Assembly (NCBI GenBank): GCA_014529385.2 | Contig: CM043944.1 | Location: 63,948,248 to 64,012,247, forward strand | Reading direction: 5' to 3' | DNA: 64,000 nt | Source: Adiantum capillus-veneris | Lineage: Eukaryota; Streptophyta; Polypodiopsida; Polypodiales; Pteridaceae | Shown: piece after piece, positions 11,030-24,979 of the stretch | Layout: each line of letters starts with the position of its first letter | Numbering within the stretch: the stretch's first letter is position 1 | Notes under the pieces: model-generated | What the model saw: the letters and a program-made list of their open reading frames with translations, nothing else | What the model was told of the DNA's origin: nothing | Database searches by the model: none | Translations under genes and position numbers: made by a program

Positions 11030-12382
11030 ACTTGTGTGTTTGTGTTGAAGGCAAATTCCCCTTTATATCATGGGAGGGAAGTGTTATCAAAGGAAGTGAA
11101 TTTTTTGCTGACAGGTGTTTTACTTAAAGATTTACCATCCTCAAAAAAGTATGCTTTTATAAGAAAAGCTAGAAAGTACAAAATGCTTGATGATGTGCTT
11201 TACATGAAAGCTAGTGATTTAGTATTGTGTTGTGTGTCCTGGAAAGAAGAGATCTACAAGATTTTGGAAGAAAATCATGAGGTATCCTGTGGGGGGCACT
11301 TTGCCATGAAGATTACATTGCATAAAATTCTGCAAGATGGCTATGTATGGCCAAGTATTTAGCGGGATGTTAATCATTGATGCAAGTCTTGTTTGTCTTG
11401 CCAAAAAATAGGGAAGAGAATTTTAAAGCCCGAATTGCAAAAGACAATTCTAGCTTTTGATGTATTTGAAAAATGGGTCTTGATGCTATTGGCCCCTTAC
11501 CCATAACTAGCAAAAGGAAGGCTTACATTTTGACAGCAGTGGATTATTTCTCACGAGGGGCAAAAGCTAAAGTTGTCAAACAACCAGATTACCAATAAGG
11601 AAATGGGAAAGTTTGTATATGAGCATATATGCTGCAAATTTGGTGTGCCATCAGAACTACTTTCTGAAAGAGGATCGGGATTTAGAGAAGAGTTGTTTCA
11701 TTTCCTATGCGAGAATATCAACATACAGCACATGTATAGTTCTCCTTAGTATCCACAATGAAATGGCCTCAATGAGAGGTTCAATGGAGAGTTGGTGAAA
11801 ATCTTGACAAAGATGACCTAGACACATGGAAAAATTTGGTATTCAGAGTTGCCTTGTGCATTATGGGCCTACAAAACTGCTATCAAAATGAGCACAGGGT
11901 TTTCTCCTTATCACTTGGTCTATGGCAAAGAAGCATTATTGCCAATTGAAGTAAAGATTCTTGCGCTCAAATTGTTATCATTGGGAGATGAAGAGCAAAG
12001 AGATACTTGGCAGATAAGGCTCTTGGATCTACAATGTTTGCAATTGGACAGAGTTTTGGCTTTAAGCTACTTTGAGGAAGTGTCAGAGAAAGCTGAGATA
12101 AAGGCTAATGAATGTTTGAAGGATAAGGGGATTGAAAAGGGTGACCTTGTGTTGCGATACAATAGTAACCTGGACAATACCTTTCATAAAAAGTTTCAAA
12201 TTAAATAGGAAGATCCTTTTACTGTTGTGAACAAGTTTGACAATGGCACATATCAGCTGCCAGATTTGGGTGGTGCACAACATATATACCATGTTAATGG
12301 TTATAGATTGAAGAAAATATTTGGCATGATGCGTATGGAGTGCAAATTTAATGCTCTCCTCCACCACATGGATCAAATGTAA
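11030..12382 (+). pseudogene. gypsy-1 integrase
   Basis: The zinc domain is H-E-V-S-C-G-G-H then C-K-S-C-L-S-C-Q-K (about 11275-11405). The core shows F-D-V-F-E-K-W-V-L (first acidic residue region), L-S-E-R-G-S-G-F (normally S-D-R-G; catalytic Asp replaced by Glu) and N-G-L-N-E-R-F-N-G (catalytic Glu). The C-terminal region has G-F-S-P-Y-H-L-V-Y-G-K-E-A-L-L-P, then P-F-T-V-V and G-T-Y-Q-L. Stops occur at 11360, 11749 and 11760 among others. Confidence 0.87.
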
Positions 12383-14007
12383 AATAATTTGGCGGTCATC
12401 TAGCTACGGTCATGAGGCTATTTAACAACTTCATGATACAAGTGGCCAAGGATTGATCATAAAATCCAATCAAGGTGCTGATGGTGGACCACCACCATCG
12501 AGATCTCTTTTGGTAGGGGAAAAAGCCAAAAGACCTCATCCTTGATAAAGGAATTAAGGCCACCAATGTATAGAGGTAAAGACAAAGAGTGAACCAAAGA
12601 TGTAGTGAATACTTTTTTGCACAAGTGGAATGATGTTGAGAAGAGTTTTTTCACAGCAATGAAGACAAAATAAATGGGCGGGCTTGGGATGAGTACTTCA
12701 TGTATAGGTCATTTTTTACCATTACGTTTCATGCTACTGAGAAATGAGGTTCACCCAAAAGTTAAAGCAAAGATAACTCACCAATTTCCTTAAACTTTGG
12801 AAGATGCAATTTTTGAAGCATTAGTGTTTGATGGGATGAGAAAGGGCTACGAGCTAGGAGACTTGTAGTAGATACTTGCACTTCTTCTCACAACAACCAC
12901 AACCATAAATGTAAGGCATCTTCTCATGATTGAGAAGCTGCAAAGAAGGCTATGGGCCTTGGAGGTTCTTTCTCTACACCAATATAGGGGGACTGGCTAG
13001 GAGGAGTGTCTGCCATTACCCAAAACGGCATGTAACCTTTCGGTGTAAAGATGTTTCTTTGGACAATTTACCCTTGGGTTTCCCTTGAGAGAGGGAAATA
13101 CAACATAGTATAGATGTGAAGCCAGATAAAAAACCTATAAGCATACCAACATATAGGCTTAGTCAAAGTGAAGCTTAAGAGTTAGCCCATACTAGCTAGC
13201 TGAGTATATTAGTAAAAGTTTCACTAGACCCAATTCTTCTACATGGGCGTACCTAGTGTTTTTAGTGAGGAGGAAGGATGGTTCTATCTACATGTTCATA
13301 GACTATTGAGGACTAAATAAGGTTACCATAAACAATAGGTAGCCTATGCTTGGAATTGATGATCTCTTTAATCAATTCTATGGGACTATATACTTCAAGA
13401 AAATTGATTTACAATTAGGATATCATCAATTAAAAATTGACACAAGAGATATTCCTTTAAAAAAATTCCAAACAAGATTTGGACATTTTGAGTTTTTTGT
13501 TCTTCCTTGTGGGTTGCCAAATGCTCTAGCTTTGTTTATGACAAGTTATGGAATTAGTCCTATAATTTGTTGTTTTCTTCTTAAACAACATACTTATTTA
13601 CAACCAATCCAAGGAAGATTATTTAGATCATCCACAACAGGTCTTTGATGTGCTTAGGAATCATGCCTTATATGCCAAGAAGAGCTATTCTTTTTTGCAA
13701 ACAAAGGTACAATGTCTTGGCCATATGATTTCTATTGAGGGTCTTAAAATGGATCCTAGCAAAGTTGAGGCTATTTTAAAATGGCCTTCTTTCAAAAATT
13801 TAGAAGAAATTCAAACTTTTACGGACATGGTTGGATATTGCTACAAATTCAATTAGAATTATACAAAGATAATTGTGTATGTGGGTGATCGGCCAATTGA
13901 AGAGTGGGGGTCACCTTTTTACTATGACAAACAAAGAAACAGAGTAGATTTGATAAGATTAAAATAGCTTTAGTTACTACTCTCCTATTGAATACACTCA
14001 ATCCAAC

Positions 14008-14205
14008 AAAACCTTTTGTTTGGAGATTGATGCTAGTGATAAGACTATTCGTATAATACTAATTCAAAAGGGTAAACCAAATGCCTTTGCCAGTAAGAAT
14101 TTAGATAAACCTATTGTTTGGAGATTGATGCTAGCGATAAGACTATTGGTATAGTACTAATTCAAAAGGGTAAACCAAATGCCTTTGAGAGTAAGAATTT
14201 AGATA
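14008..14205 (+). repeat. 98-bp tandem duplication inside RNase H
   Basis: Two copies, near-identical apart from a few substitutions, start at about 14008 and 14106. Each carries GTTTGGAGATTGATGCTAG and codes for the RNase H segment around the first catalytic Asp, so that residue is present twice. Confidence 0.85.
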
Positions 14206-14360
14206 CTTGTCAATAAAGTTACTTTGCATACAAGCACTAGTTGTATTCCTTTATACATGCCCTTTGTAGATGGATACACTGTTTATATGGTGCAAAGTTT
14301 GAGACTGTGTTTGACACGAGATCATCAAGTGGTTTATTGATCAAACTTATTTGAAGGGTT

Positions 14361-14506
14361 AAAAGGCTAGATGGGTAGAGATCCTTCAAGAGTATGATTT
14401 CTCTTTATGGTATTGTAAAGGTCAATAGAGGTCAAAAGGCTAGATGGGTAGAGATCCTTTAAGAGTATGCTTTCTCTTTATGGTATCATAAAGGCCAATA
14501 CAATAT
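14361..14506 (+). repeat. 73-bp tandem duplication in RNase H tail
   Basis: AAAAGGCTAGATGGGTAGAG occurs at 14361 and 14434, and the following ~50 bp match with few changes. Confidence 0.82.
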
Positions 14507-14560
14507 GGTAGCCAAAGCTTTAAGCTACATGCGAGAGATTAATGCTCATGTTTCATGAAA

Positions 14561-15597
14561 ATTAAGAGCGAATTCTTAGTCTCTCTTTGAGGAAAGAGCG
14601 AGCATGATCAGCTATAGAGTACAATGTGGAGCCATGTAGAAATGAGAGATCCTTCTTGCTTTAATGCGGTTGCAATAGTTTAATTTGCACATGCAAGAGT
14701 GAGAGGATTGAAGCATCCAACTCTCCACTCAAGCATGCGCTAAATAGGCCCTACCTTGCTAATAATAGGGGCCCCTTGATCGCGCTAGGAATTCACCATG
14801 GAAAACTTATTGCACCATGTAAGTGTAGGGGAGGGGGGTTTTTTTACAAGTTACATAAGTGTATAAGTTAAGGGTAGGCCCCCAATAATTTATCTCCCAA
14901 GCTTAAAAATAAAGGAGGAGGGTATCATATTTATGGGGGGAGAGAACCTGACCTGGGTTGATTACTTGTAGCGATTGGTCACCAATGTGCAATAGAATTT
15001 GGATGAATCTAGGGGAACTTTTTTACCAGGTCACACATCAAATTTTTCATCAATCTGATCATAGATAAGGGCTGATTTGGAGCAGGTCAAGGGTTGATTT
15101 ACACCAACTTTGGATGGGTCAGAATTGGACGAGTAGCTAGAGTGTAGGCTGATCGGGCACATAGTTTGAAAGTCAAACTGAGGATATATACATCTAGTTA
15201 TCAACAAATTTGCTCCTTAGTACATGGGTGAAAGAACGTATTGGTGGTACAAAAAATGACCAGTTTTGAATTCACATGTTTGGTGTTGTTTTGTAATGGC
15301 CGTAAAACAAAAGATGTCATATAATTAGTTTTTTGAGGGGAAAACTCCCAATTTTATATTATGAGCTACTTCTGAAAGAAACGTGTGTAGGTGGTGTAAT
15401 AATTGCAAGGACAACCACTTTGGATCATTCTCTCCCGTGTACGAGACTAGCTATCCTATGCGCTTGGAACTCATAGGCCGATTGGCCTTCCTATCGTCAC
15501 ATCAAAAGCTTCCCCTCTGCATTGAGTTGTGTTGTGCAGCCATCCTCTTTGTTGTGCTCATCCCAATATCGTCTTGGTGTTCCCTTTGCTGGTTGCT
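14561..15597. other. No recognisable gene
   Basis: No protein-like frame is recognised. Short G-rich stretches (about 14825-14945) and AT-rich sequence are present. It may include the lost 3' LTR of the chromovirus remnant. Confidence 0.4.
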
Positions 15598-18850
<3,253 letters not shown>

Positions 18851-19075
18851 AAATGAAAATCCACTGATGTCCATTTAGTCATTTTTCTTACAATATGCTT
18901 CTGTGGTCATTTTGTCTTGATCTTTGGATTTGGTACTAGTAAGTACCAAATTTGGTATTGGTCTTCTCATTGTAGGGTAATTGTAACTCATGGAAGCTCC
19001 ATTGTACGAACTTTATAGCAAAGCTTTTTTTTGGAAAAATTTACCATTGTGGGCTTGAGAAATTATGATTACCAG

Positions 19076-19346
19076 CCTTACCTCATTATCTTCCTTACTA
19101 CATGCACGAGTAGCAAACCCATTCTCACTCACTCACCATTCCTCTCATCTTGTTTTCTGACCACCCCATCCCACACTTGGGCGTGGATCTTGAAATTGTT
19201 TTACATGGCATGTTTCATTGTGTATATGTATGCGTCCTAGTCGCATATCTTGCTAGGTGGTGCCCCTATTGTGTATCTCCTATGATGAGGCCATCGTGCA
19301 TAATCTTGTTGTGGCCACTGGATGTGTTTTGCACTTCCGCCTCTCA
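19076..19346 (+). repeat. LTR 3' portion of gypsy-2
   Basis: Nearly identical to about 34357-34632: CCTTACCTCATTATCTTCC at the left and ACTTCCGCCTCTCA at the right end of both. It holds the shared U5 word TAGGTGGTGCCCCTATTGTG. It ends CTCTCA immediately before the PBS. Confidence 0.88.
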
Positions 19347-19360
19347 TTTGGTGCCCCCAC
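19347..19360 (+). promoter_or_regulatory. PBS of gypsy-2
   Basis: TTTGGTGCCCCCAC directly follows the LTR end. It is the same site as in gypsy-3 with one C to T change. Confidence 0.78.
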
Positions 19361-19867
19361 TAAGGACGGCTTTGCAAAGACCTTCAATCAACAAAGAGTA
19401 GCGATGCATGCCATCAATCATGGAAAAGTGGCTACAAGATTTTTTGAATTGGAGGACTGAAGAAGAGGAGACTGTAGAAGCACTCAAGGCCTTCATCAAA
19501 GTGCTACTGCTAGGTTGTAGCGTCATTGATTTCAAAGAGAGGAGGTGAAGAAAGAACGAGAAGAGTCATCAACCACATCAACCACAAAGTCCAAGCCACA
19601 AAGCCTAAAGCATTTGGTGGAAGCAAGTGGGCCTACGCTCTCTCTAGGCCTAGAAAGTTCAAGTCAAGTATGACCATCCAAGCATCACCGCCGCATGCAA
19701 AATGGAAAGCCAATTGAGATAGACTCTTCTCACCCGGTCTGTTTTTAAACCCAATTTGGAGGATTATGTGGACTTTAACAAGAGGTAGAGGCCTCTGGTG
19801 AAGGTGTCACCCTGTCAAAACTTAAGGTATGCAACTCTAGTGGTCAAAGCCTTGCCCTACACCCAAT

Positions 19868-20086
19868 ATGGATAATAACAATAGGTCAAAAGTCTTTCCT
19901 TTACGTTTCTTGCAACACGTACATGTAAAGGTGTACATTGATAGGAAGATATTCTACGAGCAGAAGATTGTTTTCCAGTTCAGAGTAGAGATGCTTGGCA
20001 AAATCCTTACATCCCCATGTCCCATCATCTTGCCCATTCTTGATTACTACCACTCTTTTGATGTAAGCATCTTTATTCTATTCTAG
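19868..20086 (+). CDS. 72-codon leader ORF upstream of gag (gypsy-2)
   Basis: A complete small ORF (ATG to TAG) lies between PBS and Gag, ending 114 bp before the Gag ATG at 20201 and in the same frame. It aligns without gaps over all 72 residues with the leader ORF at 60126-60344: I count 27 identities and about 14 conservative exchanges. The shared core is K-I-F-x2-Q-x-I-V-F-x-F, then I-L-x2-P-x-P, and finally S-F-D-V-x2-F. The pattern is hydrophobic and strand-like, with no signal peptide or cysteines typical of zinc sites. I recognise no family. Equal length and protein-level conservation suggest that it is translated. Confidence 0.65.
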   Translation: MDNNNRSKVFPLRFLQHVHVKVYIDRKIFYEQKIVFQFRVEMLGKILTSPCPIILPILDYYHSFDVSIFILF

Positions 20087-20200
20087 CCTTGCACTCTTCT
20101 TAGCTCCTGCTCAAGTTTTCCACCCATGTATAAACCTTTATGAATCACTAAGTCATTTATAAAAAAAATATTGTAATTGTCTGCTCATTGATTTACTACC

Positions 20201-21387
20201 ATGGCAAGTGTCTCTTTTCCTACATTCAGCGGCGGCCGGCAAGAAGGGAGAAGACATCACCATTGATTCTGGATAACTTTGACATCGCTTGTGTGGTTTC
20301 CAACAAGGGTGACGATGCCTCACAGCTATGAATCTTTCCTCTACTGATGGAAGTAGAAGCCAAGTCTTGGTACAATGCTTTGCCCCAAGCTACCAAGGAT
20401 GCATGGGACTTACAATGTATTGCCTTTGTGAAGAGGTTTGGTGGAGGCACAACCTCAGAAAAGTTATGGCAGGAGCTGACATAGTTAAAGCAGGGAGGTC
20501 TGCTAGAGTATGCCAGTTACAAATCCAAGTTTGTGGATTTGTGGGAGCGATGGGTTGCCTCATTGGAGGAAGGTGAAGGAGCGCCTAATTTATTGAAGAA
20601 GGACCATTTTATTCTTGGCACGTGGTCGCCGCTTAAGGAGAAGGTGAAGGTGAGATTCCCTGCAAAGTATGAGTTGGCAATGGAAGTAGCCCACCTTAAA
20701 GACAAGAAGCTGCACATGCAAGCAAGAGTCAATGAGTCAAAGGAATCAAGCTCAGCCCGACTAACCCCAGTAACTGCAACAGCCGCTCAGAGAACCCAAC
20801 CACAAGAGGCATCATAAGAGCGGCAAGACTTGTTAAGCCGCATCACTACTCAGCTTGAGAATCTATCTGTGCATTTGGTGCAACAAGGGCATGCACACAA
20901 CCACAATCAAGATCAAGTGACAAGACAACGAAAGCAGAACCAAGAATACCACTGCTACAATTGTGGAGAAGATGGCCATGGTATGTATTACTGCCCACAC
21001 CCAACAAGACAAATTTTCAATAGAGGAGCAAGACAAAACCAACTCTCACCACCAAGAGCAAGACCACCACCACCAAGGCCACCACAAGAAGCACCACCTG
21101 TGCAAATATTACAACGATCTGTTCAACAACATTCACCACCACTTACCCTCATTCTACCCTTTCCCCCACCACTAGACAATGACCAGGCAGTGAGTCTCAT
21201 CGATCTTGAAGATAAGGGAAAGGGGAAGGTGGAGAAACACATCAAGGGAGTAGAGGAAGGTAAGATCAATGTTGAAGAGGTAGACACCATGAGATTAAAT
21301 CACTCTAGACATGAGGAAGCTTCACAAAGGGAAGACAAGATGAAGACCAAAAGGGAGTCAATCAACAGGAAGTCGAAGCCACGATGA
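20201..21387 (+). pseudogene. gypsy-2 Gag with CCHC knuckle
   Basis: ATG 20201 starts M-A-S-V-S-F-P-T-F-S-G, but the frame closes after about 20 codons. The core resumes in another frame (W-Y-N-A-L-P-Q-A-T-K; L-W-Q-E-L-T; L-W-E-R-W-V-A-S-L-E; L-L-K-K-D-H-F-I-L-G). The zinc knuckle C-Y-N-C-G-E-D-G-H-G-M-Y-Y-C at about 20960-21001 has intact ligands. A Pro/Gln/His-rich linker and an acidic Lys-rich tail follow. A single TAA at 20816 separates two long parts of the same frame. It is related to gypsy-3 Gag but clearly diverged. Confidence 0.82.
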
Positions 21388-21892
21388 AAAATTGGCATTT
21401 CAGATTTCACAATTGGTGAGTCTACAAAATCTTGTGAATGATGCTTCTCTACAGGACTCAAAGGTCCCTAAGGGGGAGGGCTACCCAACTATCTTAGGAA
21501 GACCATGGATCATGGCCATGAGAGAAAAGCAAGATTTGGACACAAAAACTCTCAAGATGCAAGGTATAAAGGGCAAGGAGATTCTATACAACACGAAGGC
21601 AGGTAATAAGCAACAAGAGATTGACCTAGGGACTACCCCAAATGGGCTTCCTGGAAATTTTCCTACAACATCACACGAGGAATCTCTGACAGCAAATGAT
21701 AGTGACAACTCTCTTGAGATCATGGGTCTCATTCTCACTGATCACAACAAGGTGGATCCACCAGATATACAATTGCAAGAAGTAAGCATCAAGTCTTTGG
21801 AACTACATCAATCAAAGGAAGCAATTGCATACCAAACTCAAATGGTTGTTGTCAAGGAGTGGGACTTTGGAGTCCAAAACAACTTTGTCTAA
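21388..21892 (+). pseudogene. gypsy-2 protease fragment
   Basis: Only the C-terminal protease strand is recognisable, Y-P-T-I-L-G-R-P-W-I-M-A-M at about 21482-21520, corresponding to Y-P-I-I-L-G-R-P-W-L in gypsy-3. The active-site D-G-G segment is missing, so about 80-100 residues have been deleted upstream. An acidic spacer follows, after which similarity to the element stops. Confidence 0.7.
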
Positions 21893-22077
21893 CAATACAA
21901 TCGTCCCCCTCTGCATTAATTATCAAGGTCGAGCCCTTCCAAGCTAGAATCAACTAGGGTTATCTTTCGACCATTTTTACGCTAGAATTCATGAGTTTGC
22001 AGTTACACAGTCATGCATGTTTACCAGCATCATTCATAAAGTGTTTTCCTTGAAGCCAAAGAAAAAGGCCGAACCAT

Positions 22078-23420
22078 TAGCTCCGAGAAGTACCAACCAA
22101 AGCTAGAGGAGTACCAGCCAGCCAGAGCCATAGGTAACTCTACCACCATATCCTTCTTAGTTCGAATTCTATATTTTGCCCAATCTCACGTAGTCTTTTA
22201 TACAAAATAATGAACCAGAATATGGTAGCATGGGCCATATCTAAGCTAGACCACTAAGTACATAGTAGAAGGTCAAATTTTTTTATAAGCCTGAAAAAAA
22301 GCATCTAAACCATAGAATATTTAAGGTAGCATCATTACTCAATGTAGTGGACTAAGAATGTACAAAAACCAGACCTCTACATCAAATACAAGCAACTGAT
22401 GTAGGTTAGATGTTTTGTAATCATCTATACTGAGATACTATCCAGGATCCCTTTTCAGAGACATACCTTCCACAGTCAGATACGTTATTAGCCAAATCTT
22501 GAGCTTGAACCAAAGTCAAGCCAGTCATAATGCAGGATGTATCAAGCTTTTACAAGATACAGATCCAAGAAGTATTATCTCGTGCTAGAAGAGTACTAGC
22601 CAGAGCTAGGGTTTCCAATGGAAATCCTATGTGACTTCCTCCGAGAAGTACAAGCTCAAGCCAGAAGGGTACCAGCCAGAGTCCGTCGGAATTCTATGTA
22701 AAGCATAACCATAATATCCAACCCCACTGTATCAAAAATCCTCAGCCGGAGAAGTAACAATACAAGCTATGGAAGCATCAGTCAGAACCCTAGTAACTTA
22801 CCTGGTTATAAGTATATACCAAATCTCAAGCTGTGAAGAAAAAAACCAGAATTTGCATGTAAACACCAGGTTGTTTAAGCATAAAACCAGAATCCCAATT
22901 TTTTATGTCGTCATACCAAGAGCTTCATCCAAATTTAGTTATTGTATGTGTATGAAAAACCTATAACCAAGTAAAGCATCCAAGTAATACAATCCGAATC
23001 TCTACAAGTTAAGATCAATTCCATAGTACCTTACCGCTTTTAGTTAGTAAACAACTCAAAAAAAGTCATCAGCTCCGAGAAGTATAATCCCAGGCCAAAG
23101 AGAGCAACAACCAGAGCTAGAGTTTCCCATGGAAATCTATGTGACTTCATCGAGATGTATTTGCTTAGGCTAGAAAGGTACCAGCCAGAGCCAGTCGGAA
23201 TTTCATGTAAAGCACAACCATCTTATGCCATACTTATCAAATCCCACAGTATCAACAATTCTCAACTCCGAGAAGTAACAACACAAGTTAGGGAAGTATC
23301 ATCTAGTAACCATTTACCCTACCTGGTTAGAAATACCAAATACCAAGCTGTGAAAAAACCAGAATTTGCATGTATATAACCGGTTGTGAAGCATAAAAAC
23401 CAGATTCCATTGAAAAGAAA
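22078..23420 (+). repeat. Degenerate tandem repeats, period ~520-560 bp
   Basis: The phrase CTCCGAGAAGTAC with ACCAGCCAGAG recurs near 22078, 22637 and 23150. The best pair is about 22590-22910 against 23110-23420. It shares GTTTCC(A/C)ATGGAAATC, GTAAAGCA(T/C)AACCAT, ACCAGAATTTGCATGTA and GGTTGT(T)GAAGCATAAAA. No coding potential is seen. Confidence 0.75.
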
Positions 23421-24376
23421 ACCCAATTTTCTTCATGGCGGCATAGCCAGAAATAACAACCATATACTCACCATCAGTAAACAAAACTCAGAATACTCTA
23501 TGTCACTGCAAGATTAGATGCCAAATAAAACTAAGTGTAACTGCTGTCAATATTAGGTATGCAGTAAAAAACCGGATTTTTTCACTACTTGCAAACCTGA
23601 ACGAATAGAACTTTCCATCTCAGGGAAAGGTTTCCACGGTACCAAGCATTATTTTAATTATATTATGTAAAGGAACTCGACCTGAGACGAAGCAGTAGCC
23701 AATGGTTGGACCTCCAATACTTGCTTTTCTCTCGCCATGGTTTAATACACACCAAGAACTACTTCTTATGCACTAACCCTCAGTTACCACATAGAGTGTA
23801 CAAGGATTTCAAACTCTCATACTCGCCAGCTAAGTGAGGGAGACCGTCACCTTTTATACATTCGCATCTCGGATTGGCTCGAATATCCTTCGTCTTGCAG
23901 CTCAATTCCAGCTATGCACTCGGGTAGCCTTGAATGGCCCATGTGCTCCATCAGCGCTCTCACCACCTATGCTTACCACCTTCATCAGATGAATCACTGT
24001 GATGTAGAGAATCCCCCCATCTCTCTTTACGCGCTTTGAGTGAGCCCCTATTATTAGAAATCCTTACTTAAGGGAAAATTTCCCTTTTAAAAGCCTTTTA
24101 TAAAACCCAACTTCCCACGAGGCAGGTCTTACTGCCTAGATCTTAATTAGACTCACCTTACTTTTTAATTCAAAGGCTTTATCATATCACCAAGCATGCA
24201 TAGATGATAGTTTTTAGGTTTGCTCCCATCAATGGTGTTTGAAGTTGTCTAGATGCTCCATCTCAAGGATTAGAACACCATATTACCTTTCAATTCAATA
24301 GGGTGTGAATTTCATATTGTAGGGGCCTTTGCACAAGGGAGCCTAAAATTCTCCACTTTAAGCTAATACTCTGTCA

Positions 24377-24378
<2 letters not shown>
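23421..24378. other. Unassigned intergenic stretch
   Basis: Nothing recognised on either strand. The sequence is AT-rich with a TATA-like CCTTTTATAAAACCC near 24100. Confidence 0.35.
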
Positions 24379-24416
<38 letters not shown>

Positions 24417-24684
24417 CGTTTCCGCCATAGGAGCTCCAAATGGAGCTCCTCCATGCATTGAAAGGCATGGTGAGAAGGCAACGCGCACATTGCCCTCTCA
24501 CCTCCTCTATGCCTTGAAAGGCATGGAAGAGCTCCATTGGGACTCCTCGATGCCTTGAAAGGGATGGAGGAGGTGAGAGTGCAGCGCGCGACCATGCCTT
24601 GAAAGGCAAGGTGAGAGGGCAACGCGTGCGCGCTGCCTTCTCATCGTGCCTTTCAAGGCATGGAGGAGCTCCATTGGGGCTCCA
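24379..24684 (+). repeat. Foldback repeat, copy 1
   Basis: The repeat opens with (TG)n and (CG)n, then TTTCCGCCATAGGAGCTCC, and is built of nested palindromes around ATGCCTTGAAAGGCATGG. The left arm (GAGCTCCTCCATGC..., AGAAGGCA) is matched by an inverted right arm (TGCCTTCTCA..., GCATGGAGGAGCTCC). It resembles copy 2 at 28427 throughout but lacks the outermost right arm. No coding. Confidence 0.8.
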
Positions 24685-24979
24685 ATATTTTTTTTTAAAA
24701 AGTACTCAAGTGTGCGAGTTGACTCATTAAGGATAGTAAAAAGATGGTTGCCAAAAATAGCGGGTAAGCCAAAAAAGGAGTGTTACAATAGGGAGGGTAC
24801 CACCAAATGCGTTTCACTCTTGTGAGCTCATGATGGTGGTGTTAGTGGATTGTGTTTGAGGAGGTGGGGGTTTATAAAGAGAGCTTGGAGGATTCTTTTT
24901 GAGGTTTTATTTCTTAGGGGACATCATTTTTTGGAAGGAGTAGAATTAAAGGCCAAGTACTAGGGTACGTGGAGAGGAG

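Larger units (their letters stand above)
6994..12400 (+). mobile_element. Degenerate Tat-like Ty3/gypsy element (gypsy-1), body
   Basis: The order is PBS, Gag, zinc knuckle, protease, RT, RNase H, second RNase H, then integrase, which is gypsy order with an extra RNase H. The protein clearly belongs to the same family as gypsy-3 at 60447. Shared phrases include T-C-Y-N-C-G-E-L-G-H-I-S, D-G-G-A-Q, W-V-S-P-V-V-V and V-N-P-S-V-G-D-D-A-I-G-A-M-L-L-Q. Many stops and frameshifts are present. No 3' LTR could be recognised; a different element's gag remnant begins at about 12480. Confidence 0.9.
12480..14560 (+). mobile_element. Chromovirus-like Ty3/gypsy remnant
   Basis: Gag-like traces (L-H-K-W-N-D-V-E-K-S-F-F, about 12615-12650) precede a clear RT: I-D-L-Q-L-G-Y-H-Q-L-K-I, then T-R-F-G-H-F-E-F. 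The polymerase box F-F-L-N-N-I-L-I-Y-N at about 13573-13600 has N-N in place of the catalytic D-D. RNase H follows with C-L-E-I-D-A-S-D-K-T, and a tether segment ends K-A-R-W-V-E-I-L-Q-E-Y-D-F. The RT is of a different clade from gypsy-1. No LTR or PBS was recognised. Confidence 0.8.
19076..21892 (+). mobile_element. Truncated Tat-like gypsy element (gypsy-2)
   Basis: It contains the 3' part of an LTR, a PBS, a long leader with a 72-codon ORF, Gag with a zinc knuckle, and the end of a protease. RT, RNase H and integrase are absent. The left end of the LTR homology is sharp at 19076 against the copy at 34357, so the LTR is truncated where it meets the FCP1-like pseudogene region. Confidence 0.82.
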
